Source: JACZWZ01 sp036478235
GTDB taxonomy: Bacteria > Actinomycetota > Acidimicrobiia > Spongiisociales > UBA11373
Reading direction: 5' to 3'
Assembly: GCA_036478235.1 (NCBI GenBank)
Contig: JAZGDZ010000097.1
Location: 1 to 64,000 of the forward strand
DNA: 64,000 bases
Made by a program: the position numbers and the translations under genes. Positions 35,126-42,528 of this stretch are shown here, piece by piece. Every line of letters starts with the position of its first letter. Position 1 is the stretch's first letter. The notes under the pieces were generated by a model, which worked only from the letters and a program-made list of their open reading frames with translations, was not told the origin of the DNA and did not search any database.

Positions 35126-36267
35126 GCGGCCCGCTCGAAGGCGTGAGGGTGCTCGAGCTGGCCTCGATCGGTCCCGGCCCATTCTGCGCCATGGTGCTGG
35201 CCGACCTGGGGGCGGACGTTGTCCGTGTCGAGAGGCCGAATGCGGTCGCCCCCCACTCCGACCCACCTCCCGACGCGTTGCAGCGAGGGCGGTCGGCCTC
35301 GATCGGGGTGAACCTGAAGGAACCCGAGGGTGTGGAGATCGTGCTGCAGCTGGCGGAGCGGTCGGATGTGCTCGTCGAGGGGTTTCGTCCCGGGGTGATG
35401 GAGCGCCTCGGACTCGGGCCGGAGGTATGTCATGGGCGCAATCCCGGGCTCGTGTACGGCCGAATGACCGGTTGGGGACAGAGCGGCGACCGGGCCCTCA
35501 CCGCGGGGCACGACATCGACTACCTGGCGGTGGCCGGGGCGCTTCACCACATCGGTGACCCGGACCGGCCTCCGGCGGTTCCGCTCAACCTCATCGCCGA
35601 TTTCGGCGGCGGTGGCATGCTGCTGGCGTTGGGGATTGTCGCTGCACTGTTTGCCCGCGGCAGCGACGCCGCTGCCGGTGAGGTGATTGATGCGGCGATG
35701 GTCGATGGTTCTGCCCTGCTCACCTCCATGTTCCACGGAATGGTGGCCACCGGTATGTGGAGCGAAGAGCGCGGCGTCAACCTGCTCGACGGAGGAGCCC
35801 CTTTCTACCGGTCGTATGAGACTGCCGACGGCCGCTACGTCGCCGTCGGGGCTCTCGAGCCGCAGTTCTACGCAGCGCTGCTCGACGGCCTGGCCATCGA
35901 GTCTGGTGACCTGCCCGCCCAATACGACCGTTCCGGCTGGCCGCACATCCGGGAGCGATTCGGCGAGGTGTTTCGAACCCGGACCCGCGACGAGTGGGTC
36001 GAGACCTTTGCCGGAACCGATGCGTGCGTCGCCCCGGTGAACACTTTTTCAGAGGCCGTCGCAGACACCGCCACGTCGGGCCGCAGTTCGTTCGTGGACG
36101 TAGGCGGCGTAGTGCAGCCGGCTCCGGCGCCCCGATTCGCCGGGCGGGCTGCGACCGCGCCCGCGGTGGCTCGGGCCCCCGGGGCCGACACCGATGCAGT
36201 CGTCGCCGGCCTCGGTTTCAGGGAGGCCGACTTGCGAGATCTGCGCGCCCGGGGCGTGATCGCCTAG
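35122..36267 (+). CDS. CaiB/BaiF CoA-transferase, alpha-methylacyl-CoA racemase-like
   Basis: This 381-residue family III protein starts GVRVLELASIGPGPFCAMVLADLGADVVRVERP. HDIDYLAVAGALHHIG and EVIDAAMVDGSALL place it near alpha-methylacyl-CoA racemase, where His and Asp of these motifs are catalytic. A role in branched-chain fatty acid or sterol side-chain metabolism is likely. Its GTG overlaps the sbcC stop, although no functional link to DNA repair is known. The stop TAG lies directly against a reverse module D. Confidence 0.85.
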   Translation: MSGPLEGVRVLELASIGPGPFCAMVLADLGADVVRVERPNAVAPHSDPPPDALQRGRSASIGVNLKEPEGVEIVLQLAERSDVLVEGFRPGVMERLGLGPEVCHGRNPGLVYGRMTGWGQSGDRALTAGHDIDYLAVAGALHHIGDPDRPPAVPLNLIADFGGGGMLLALGIVAALFARGSDAAAGEVIDAAMVDGSALLTSMFHGMVATGMWSEERGVNLLDGGAPFYRSYETADGRYVAVGALEPQFYAALLDGLAIESGDLPAQYDRSGWPHIRERFGEVFRTRTRDEWVETFAGTDACVAPVNTFSEAVADTATSGRSSFVDVGGVVQPAPAPRFAGRAATAPAVARAPGADTDAVVAGLGFREADLRDLRARGVIA

Positions 36268-36550
36268 GAGGACGCGCCGATAGGCGCGGACTCGGCGGCC
36301 TGGGGCTGGGGCCCCCGGGCCGCATAGCGATGAGCCGTATGGCGAAGAGCCATGAACACAGAGGACGCGCCGATAGGCGCGGACTCGGCGGCCTGGGGCT
36401 GGGGCCCCCGGGCCGTAGAACAGGGCGCCGCCCGCAGGGCGGCACAACCATGCGGAGGGGTTCGAGGCCGAATAGGACTCGAACACTGGAGCCAAGACCA
36501 GCGATGAGCCGTGAGGCGAAGAGCCATGAACACAGAGGGCGCGCCATCCA
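36268..36550. repeat. Composite repeat, modules D-B-D-C-B in reverse
   Basis: Reverse module D occurs twice (36268-36322 and 36361-36416). Module B occurs twice in reverse (about 36330-36356 and 36503-36530), and one reverse module C lies between (about 36416-36500). The first D begins at the base after the CoA-transferase stop. Confidence 0.75.
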
Positions 36551-36575
36551 CGGCTAGTGGGCATCCTGGGGGGGA

Positions 36576-36581
36576 TACCAT
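36576..36581 (+). promoter_or_regulatory. -10 box of ychF
   Basis: TACCAT, eight bases before ATG 36590. Confidence 0.55.
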
Positions 36582-36589
36582 CGCGGGCG

Positions 36590-37657
36590 ATGGCTCGCGT
36601 CGGCATTCTCGGTCTGCCCAACGTCGGCAAGACGACGCTGTTCAACGCGCTCACCGGGCTCGGCGCCACGACGGCGGCTCACCCCTTCTCGACGACCGAG
36701 CCGAACATCGGGGTGGCCCGTGTGCCGAACGAGCGGCTGGATAGGCTCGCTGCTCTGGAAGGCTCGGCGAAGACCACCCATGCGACTCTCGAGCTGCTCG
36801 ATCTTCCGGCCCTGACGGGCCCGGCCGGTGGGATGGGGGCGCGGTATCTCGGGCGACTGCGCGAGATGGAAGCGCTCGCCCTTGTGCTACGAGCGTTTCA
36901 CGACGATGCCGTGTCCGATGTCGAATCCGGGACCGATCCGGCCACCCAGGCGGAGTCGCTGCTGCTCGAGCTGACCCTGGCCGATGCCGAGGTCTTCGGC
37001 CGCCGTGCCGCCAAGGCGGCCAAGGAGGCGATGTCGGATGCCGGCCTGAGGAGGGCGGCCGAGGCCATCACTCGGGCGACTGCCCACCTCGACTCCGGAT
37101 CTCCGCTGCGGTCGGCGAGCTGGAGTGAGCAGGAGTTCGAGGCCTTCCGCGACCTGGCCCCTCTGACGCTCAAGCCTGCCGTCTGGGTGGTGAACGTCGA
37201 CGAGGGCGTCGGGGGCGATCAAAGCGGCGCCGTTGCCTCCGTGGTCCCGGATCGAGACCCCATCGTCGTGCTCTCTGCTCGCATCGAGGAGGAGGCCGCC
37301 CAGCTCGATCCGGCTGATCGATCGGACCTGCTGGAAGGCCTCGGCCTCGGGGAGGGGGCGCTGGCCACAATGGTGCGGGCCACCTATGAGGCGCTTGGGC
37401 TGCTGGCGTTCTTCACGGTCGGGCCCAAGGAGTCTCACGCCTGGACGGTGCGCGCCGGAACGGCGGCGGCCGAGGCGGCCGGCAAGGTTCACAGCGACTT
37501 CGAGCGGGGCTTCATCCGTGCCGAGGTGGCACCGATCGACGTCGTTCTCGAAGCCGGGGGTTGGGACGCCGCCAAGGCCGCCGGGTCGGTGCGGCTCGAG
37601 GGCAGGGACTACGTGGTCGCCGAAGGAGACGTCCTGCTGGTCAGGTTCTCGGTGTGA
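36590..37657 (+). CDS. ychF: Obg-like ATPase YchF
   Basis: This 355-residue P-loop protein has LPNVGKTTLFNALTG at residues 8-22, FSTTEPNIG in switch I, DLPAL at G3 and VVNVDEG at the G4 site. The G4 variant lacks NKxD, as in the ATP-preferring OLA1/YchF family. The C-terminal TGS domain (about 265-355) contains FFTVGPKESHAWTVRAGTAA. It associates with ribosomes. ATG 36590 is chosen because the P-loop then lies at the usual distance, and the -10 box supports it. Confidence 0.9.
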   Translation: MARVGILGLPNVGKTTLFNALTGLGATTAAHPFSTTEPNIGVARVPNERLDRLAALEGSAKTTHATLELLDLPALTGPAGGMGARYLGRLREMEALALVLRAFHDDAVSDVESGTDPATQAESLLLELTLADAEVFGRRAAKAAKEAMSDAGLRRAAEAITRATAHLDSGSPLRSASWSEQEFEAFRDLAPLTLKPAVWVVNVDEGVGGDQSGAVASVVPDRDPIVVLSARIEEEAAQLDPADRSDLLEGLGLGEGALATMVRATYEALGLLAFFTVGPKESHAWTVRAGTAAAEAAGKVHSDFERGFIRAEVAPIDVVLEAGGWDAAKAAGSVRLEGRDYVVAEGDVLLVRFSV

Positions 37658-37713
37658 TCTCGCGGGCATAATGTCGGCTGTCCGCTCGGCGAACGCCGCA
37701 GAGAGGAGTTCGA

Positions 37714-37920
37714 GTGAGGGTCATCGTCGTCGGCGCCCGCGGCTCGACCCGCGATTTCCTTCGTCGGCTCGGTGAGCGCTGGGATGCCACCGTGGTCGAT
37801 TCCGACGAGGACCTCCTGGCTCGGGCCTCCAATGCGCGCGAGATCGAGCGGATCGTCGGTGGCGGCTCGAGTCGAGTGACCCTCGACCGGGCCAGGATCG
37901 GCGAAGCCGGCAGGCTGTGA
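37714..37920 (+). CDS. Small Rossmann-like protein, 68 aa
   Basis: This starts at GTG with GAGAGGAG upstream, and CATAAT at about 37664 may be its -10 box. The first 30 residues (VRVIVVGARGSTRDFLRRLG...TVVDSD) look like the opening beta-alpha-beta of a TrkA-N-type NAD-binding fold, but the chain stops after 68 residues. It could be a truncated remnant or a genuine mini-protein. It overlaps the next small gene (GTGA). Confidence 0.5.
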   Translation: MRVIVVGARGSTRDFLRRLGERWDATVVDSDEDLLARASNAREIERIVGGGSSRVTLDRARIGEAGRL

Positions 37921-38087
37921 ATCTTCCGCTACCGATCGGTGCCGGGGAGGAGGAGCGGCGCGGTCGCGTCGAGAAGATCGCCGCCGCGCTGCGGCAGGGT
38001 ACCTATCGCATACCGACCGAGGTGGTGGCCGACGCGGTGCTTGCCGCTTGGCGTCGCGATCTGTCGGCCCGTCCTCCGCGAAGCTGA
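37917..38087 (+). CDS. FlgM-like mini-protein, 56 aa
   Basis: This short frame uses GTG 37917 inside the previous stop and ends two bases before the dtd start. Residues of about 15-48 (RVEKIAAALRQGTYRIPTEVVADAVLAAW) match the C-terminal helix pair of anti-sigma-28 factor FlgM (R-x-x-KI, I-x-x-G-x-Y-x-(I/V)). No flagellar gene is present, so it may bind another sigma factor or have a new role. Confidence 0.55.
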   Translation: MNLPLPIGAGEEERRGRVEKIAAALRQGTYRIPTEVVADAVLAAWRRDLSARPPRS

Positions 38088-38089
38088 AG

Positions 38090-38545
38090 ATGCGGGCGGT
38101 CGTGCAGCGGGTGTCGCGGGCCCAGGTGGGCGTCGCCGGAGCTGTGATCGGTGCCATCGAACGTGGCCTGGTCGTGCTGCTGGGAGTCGGCCATGACGAC
38201 GGTCCGGAGGATGCCGTCGCAATCGCCCGGAAGCTGGTTGGCCTGCGAGTGTTCTCCGACGCCGGCGGGCGCATGAACCTGGATCTCAGCGACGTGTCCG
38301 GCGAGGTGCTGCTGGTGAGCCAGTTCACACTCTTGGCCGATCTTCGCAAGGGGCGGCGTCCCTCATTCGCCCCGGCTGCCGAACCGGGGCTGGCGAGCCG
38401 GCTGGTGGACGCCGTCGCCGGCCACCTGCGCGCCGGCGGTGTCACCGTCGCCACGGGACGATTCGGTGCCGCCATGGAGCTCGAGTTGGTCAACGACGGC
38501 CCGGTGACGATCGTCATCGACACCGCCGGCGGCGCGGTCGTCTGA
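38090..38545 (+). CDS. dtd: D-aminoacyl-tRNA deacylase
   Basis: This 151-residue protein has both DTD signatures, SQFTLLADLRKGRRPSF and NDGPVTIVID, and the standard N-terminus MRAVVQRVSRAQVGV. It removes D-amino acids and glycine from mischarged tRNA. It starts two bases after the FlgM-like gene, so the three small genes likely form one transcript. Confidence 0.92.
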   Translation: MRAVVQRVSRAQVGVAGAVIGAIERGLVVLLGVGHDDGPEDAVAIARKLVGLRVFSDAGGRMNLDLSDVSGEVLLVSQFTLLADLRKGRRPSFAPAAEPGLASRLVDAVAGHLRAGGVTVATGRFGAAMELELVNDGPVTIVIDTAGGAVV

Positions 38546-38887
38546 GAACTAGCGGTCCGTCGCACAAGTAATCGCCGCATCTCTCCGGCCCTCAACGTAC
38601 GATTCTGCGCTCCCGTCAGGGAGCACATTCATGCGGAGGTGCTTCGAGGCCGAGTAGGACTCGAACGCTGTAGCCAAACCCCTGGCTTCGCCTTTCTGCT
38701 CGTCGGCTCTTCGGCTGATGCCTCATCGCGTTGCGACCTGGGTCCCGTCCCAGGTCGCCGAGTCCGCTCCTTCGGCGCGTCCTCTTTCTCGAAGCAGTCC
38801 CGACTGCGCCTTCGTCGTCAGGCTATGCCAGATGACGCCGATGGCTCGGAGATACGCGGGCGCTATTTGCACGACACACCACTAGCC
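38546..38887. repeat. Repeat tract with C, B and D variants
   Basis: No gene. It contains CATGCGGAGGTGCTTCGAGG, module B (GGCTCTTCGGCTGATGCCTC), the hairpin GCGACCTGGG...CCCAGGTCGC and a D variant (CTCCTTCGGCGCGTCCTC). The arrangement parallels 28320-28500. Confidence 0.6.
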
Positions 38888-39472
38888 CTACGACTCGTAG
38901 CGGCGGCGCGACAGGTCACCGATGAACTTGGGCGCGGTCAGTAAGACGACTCCCAGCCCGCACCACACGAGGCGATCGTCGGGCGGGACACCCCACCAGG
39001 TGCTCCACCCATTGGCGGCCCAGATAACCGTGCCCGTCAGATAGGCGGCCAGGCCCACGAGCGCGCCGCCGGCGGCCCGCAAGACCTTTGCTGAGATCGC
39101 AATGAGGGGGAGAGTCACCAGGAGTCCAGGGGGCCAGACGACAGCAGTGACACCGCCGGTGACGCCGAGTCCCTTGCCGCCCTTGAAGCGGTACCAAGGG
39201 CTGAGGACCTGTCCGGCTATGGCGAAGACTCCGCCGGCGATCGACCCCCCGACACCGGCGAAGGCGTCGCCGGCCAGCGCCGCTGCCGCGCCCTTGGCGA
39301 GATCTACCAACAGGACGATGGTGGCGGTCAGCCGGCCACCGACGCGCAGCGCGTTCGCGGTTCCCGGGTTTCCGGTGCCGGACGCCCTCAGGTCGTGTCC
39401 CCGTAGCCGGGCGATGGCGTCGGCCGAGGGAATGGAGCCGATCAGATAGCCCACGACGATGGATCGGATCAT
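38888..39472 (-). CDS. plsY: Glycerol-3-phosphate acyltransferase PlsY
   Basis: This 194-residue membrane protein has five helices and three conserved cytoplasmic motifs: SGTGNPGTANALRVGG, YRFKGGKGLGVTGG and the late PPDDRLVW region. It acylates glycerol-3-phosphate using acyl-phosphate. ATG 39472 has GGAGGAG upstream and overlaps the adnB stop (ATGA), so it is the last gene of the adn operon. Confidence 0.88.
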   Translation of the reverse strand: MIRSIVVGYLIGSIPSADAIARLRGHDLRASGTGNPGTANALRVGGRLTATIVLLVDLAKGAAAALAGDAFAGVGGSIAGGVFAIAGQVLSPWYRFKGGKGLGVTGGVTAVVWPPGLLVTLPLIAISAKVLRAAGGALVGLAAYLTGTVIWAANGWSTWWGVPPDDRLVWCGLGVVLLTAPKFIGDLSRRRYES

Positions 39473-42400
39473 TTGTTCTCCTCCAGCCACGCCGCCCCTG
39501 GCTCACAGAAGCGGGAGAAATCGCAGGACAGGCACGGCCTACCCGGTGCGGGCTCGTAGGGCCCGTGCTCGGCTCCCGAGGCCAGCGTTGCGACGTGGCT
39601 CCGGGCTCGTCTCAGCCAGTTGTCGTCGATTGCTTCGGACTCCTCGGTCGCCGTTTCCCCGCCGAAGTAGGCGAACGTCACCGCGATCTTGTGCGGCCGC
39701 TCCCGACCGCCGAGCCGAATCTCGTCGGCCGCCATTGCGTATGCCTCCAGCTGGACGTGCCGGGCGGGATCGCCACCCGGCCGGCCGCTCTTGAAGTCGA
39801 CGATCTCCCAGGCACCCGGCTCCGGCTCGTACACGGCATCGATCCGGCCGTTGATCGTCGTTTTCGCCACACGAAGCTCGAACGGTGTTTCGATCATGAC
39901 CGGACGCTGTTTGGCGAAGCGTGAGCCGAGGAACCGGCGGAACGATGACTCGATGGGTTGTGGGCCGTCCCCGGTGTCGTCGTAGAACCCCGGCACAGCC
40001 TCGTCGAACGCGACGGTGCCGCGGTGGTGCAACTCCACTCGCCGATGGAATTCGACGCCGCGCCGCGCCGCCACCGACGGGCGGCGCGGCAGCCGGTCGA
40101 TGTGCTCCCACCGAAACCGCTGCGGACACGCCGCATACGTGACAAGCCCGGTCACGGAGGTTCGGAACCGTTCGGTTCCGTGGGCGGGCTGCGCAGGCGC
40201 CGGCAGCCCGTCGAGCTTTATGCCGAGTTGATCCACGGCCGCATCGTATTGAGCGGTGATGCCCGCTTCAGATGCAAATCGGCGCGGCCACTGGGCGTCG
40301 GCGATGGCGGCGTTCAGCGCCGCGGCGTGACCCGCGGCGAAGTGGGGATCGGGTGCAGGGTCGCGGTGGACCCGCAGCCGCAGGGTCTCCGGGGGATCGC
40401 CCGGCTCGATACTCCTGCCGGTCACGGGTTCGGCGTGGGCATCGATCAGCTCGAAGAGCCGGCTCGGGGTCCGAGCTCTTCCGTCGGTGTACCACCAAGC
40501 GCCGGAGGCGACGAGCGTGTCGGCGGCGCGGGTCACGGCAACGTACGCGGTTCGCCATTCTCCGTCGCGATGCAGCTCTCCGAGTGCAGCCCGACGTGTC
40601 TCGGGTTCGTCGCCGAGCTCGGGGAACGAATCCCGGTCGAGGCGCAGCTCGAACGGCAGCACCTCCGGGTACTCGAAGGGATCGTCGTATCGGATGACCC
40701 GCGACGGGAAAGTGCCCTTGGTCAGGGCGGGGAGGAACACCACCGGCCACTCCAGGCCCTTGGCGCGATGGACGGTGAGCATGGCGACGGCGTCCTCACC
40801 GGAGACTCGAGCGGTGTCGAGCTCGGCGGCGACCGAGTCCTCCTTGAGGACATCGAGGTGGTCGAGGAAGGCTTCGAGCGAGGGCTTGTTTTCCAACGGG
40901 CTCCAGTCTTCGGCAAGATCGAGGAACCGGTGGGTGTTGAGCCTGGCCGAGATTCGGGCGGCGTCGGGCAGGGCTTCGATCTCCGGCCAGGCTTCCGTAC
41001 AGTCCAGGATGCGCCGGCAGAGCTCTACGAGGCTGACCCCTTGAGCAGTGCCGAGCAGTTCCCGGTAGGTGGCGCGGAATTCGGCCAGGCGCCCGGTCGC
41101 TTCGCCGCTCAGGCCCTCGACCTCCTCCAGCGAGTCCACCGCTTCGAGCAGCGCCCAGCCGATCGACGCCTCGTCGGACGCCGCGGGTTGACGTTTCCTT
41201 ATCCATCTTGTGAGCGGGGCGAGGTCGCCGAGGCCGAGCCGGTACCTGGACCCGAGCAATATCCGGGCAAGAGCAGGGGCATCGTCGGGGCGACCGAGAA
41301 CCCGCAACCAGGCGTGGAGATCGGTCACCTCGGGCACTTCGAGCAGACCCCCCATGGAGACGATCTCGACGGGCACACCCGCTTGGACCAGGGAGTCACG
41401 GATAGTCGACATCTGGCGGTGCTTGCGAAACAGCAGGGCCACTTCCCTCCAGGCGCGGTTCTCCTCATCGTGGAGTCGGATGACCTCGTCCGCTATCCAG
41501 GAGGCCTCGGCCACCGACGAGTGCAGCCAGTGGCTGCGGATCGACCCGGGAGGTGCTTTTGGACGACTGAGCAATTCGGGCAGGGGACCCGGCTTCGAGA
41601 TCTCGGCGCGTACCCGGTTGGCGACCTCGACGATGCGCCATCCCGAGCGCCAGGAGGTGGCAAGGTCGCGTGATGGTGCGTCGGTCCCGTCGCTGCGGGC
41701 GAAGTGGCGGGGGAACGCCTCGAAGTTTTCCGGTGACGCTCCGCGCCATTCATAGATCGTCTGATCACTGTCACCGACCGCAGTGACCGGGAAGCCTCCG
41801 CCGAAGATCGCCAGTAGGAGCTCGCGCTGGCCCGGGTTGGTGTCCTGGTACTCGTCGAGGAGCACCAGGCCGTAGCGGTTCCTGATGCGGGTCGCCACGT
41901 CGGCGTGCCGGGTCACGATTGAGTGAGCGGCCCGGACCAAGTCGGCGTAATCGACGACACCCGACTCCCGCTTGCGCTCCTCGAAAAGGGCCAGGATTCT
42001 GGCGATCTCGACGCGGGCCTCGTGGAGATCGGGAGGGCCTACCCCGATCAGGTCCTCGGGCTCCAGCAGGTGATCACCGAGGGCGGAGGCAAGCGACAGA
42101 AGGCCGTCGACGCCGCGTCCGGCCTGGGTCAGATCGATGTGCTCGCGGCGCTCGGCGCCCATGGCGTCGCGCAGCAGCTGTCGAACGTAACCGGGGGTCA
42201 CCACCCGCACCGACCGGGGAACGCCGATGAGCGGCCCGAACTCACGCACGATGCCGAACGCAAAGCCGTGGTAGGTGGTCACCTCGACTTCTCGTCCCTC
42301 TTCGGACTCACTGCTGAGTTCGCGTCTGATGTCCTCGGCGAGCTCCTCGGCGGCCTTGTTCGTGAACGTGATTCCGAGCGTTCGCTCCGGATCGACCTCG

Positions 42401-42528
42401 CCCCGCCGCACCTTCTCGGCCAGCCGCCGTGCCATCGTGGTGGTCTTGCCGGTGCCGGCTCCGGCGGTCACCCGAAGCGGCTCGAGCGGGTGATCGATGA
42501 TGGCGCGCTGCTGCGGGGTCGGCCTCAT
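39469..42528 (-). CDS. adnB: Helicase-nuclease subunit AdnB-like
   Basis: This 1019-residue UvrD-type protein has Walker A VTAGAGTGKTTTMARR near the N-terminus and Walker B LLDEYQDTNPGQ. Its C-terminal RecB nuclease has GRIDAVYEPE and EIVDFKSGRPGG, and the Fe-S cysteines are YAACPQRF and CLSCDFSRFC. With AdnA it would form the actinobacterial AdnAB motor-nuclease that resects double-strand breaks. ATG 42528 overlaps the adnA stop, so the longer in-frame start at 42618 is rejected. Confidence 0.85.
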   Translation of the reverse strand: MRPTPQQRAIIDHPLEPLRVTAGAGTGKTTTMARRLAEKVRRGEVDPERTLGITFTNKAAEELAEDIRRELSSESEEGREVEVTTYHGFAFGIVREFGPLIGVPRSVRVVTPGYVRQLLRDAMGAERREHIDLTQAGRGVDGLLSLASALGDHLLEPEDLIGVGPPDLHEARVEIARILALFEERKRESGVVDYADLVRAAHSIVTRHADVATRIRNRYGLVLLDEYQDTNPGQRELLLAIFGGGFPVTAVGDSDQTIYEWRGASPENFEAFPRHFARSDGTDAPSRDLATSWRSGWRIVEVANRVRAEISKPGPLPELLSRPKAPPGSIRSHWLHSSVAEASWIADEVIRLHDEENRAWREVALLFRKHRQMSTIRDSLVQAGVPVEIVSMGGLLEVPEVTDLHAWLRVLGRPDDAPALARILLGSRYRLGLGDLAPLTRWIRKRQPAASDEASIGWALLEAVDSLEEVEGLSGEATGRLAEFRATYRELLGTAQGVSLVELCRRILDCTEAWPEIEALPDAARISARLNTHRFLDLAEDWSPLENKPSLEAFLDHLDVLKEDSVAAELDTARVSGEDAVAMLTVHRAKGLEWPVVFLPALTKGTFPSRVIRYDDPFEYPEVLPFELRLDRDSFPELGDEPETRRAALGELHRDGEWRTAYVAVTRAADTLVASGAWWYTDGRARTPSRLFELIDAHAEPVTGRSIEPGDPPETLRLRVHRDPAPDPHFAAGHAAALNAAIADAQWPRRFASEAGITAQYDAAVDQLGIKLDGLPAPAQPAHGTERFRTSVTGLVTYAACPQRFRWEHIDRLPRRPSVAARRGVEFHRRVELHHRGTVAFDEAVPGFYDDTGDGPQPIESSFRRFLGSRFAKQRPVMIETPFELRVAKTTINGRIDAVYEPEPGAWEIVDFKSGRPGGDPARHVQLEAYAMAADEIRLGGRERPHKIAVTFAYFGGETATEESEAIDDNWLRRARSHVATLASGAEHGPYEPAPGRPCLSCDFSRFCEPGAAWLEENK

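Noticed and set aside
33793..35946. Minus-strand frame of 717 codons over sbcC and the CoA-transferase gene
   Set aside because: It is a shadow of high-GC codon bias, with Ser/Arg-rich translation and no motifs, opposite two clear genes.
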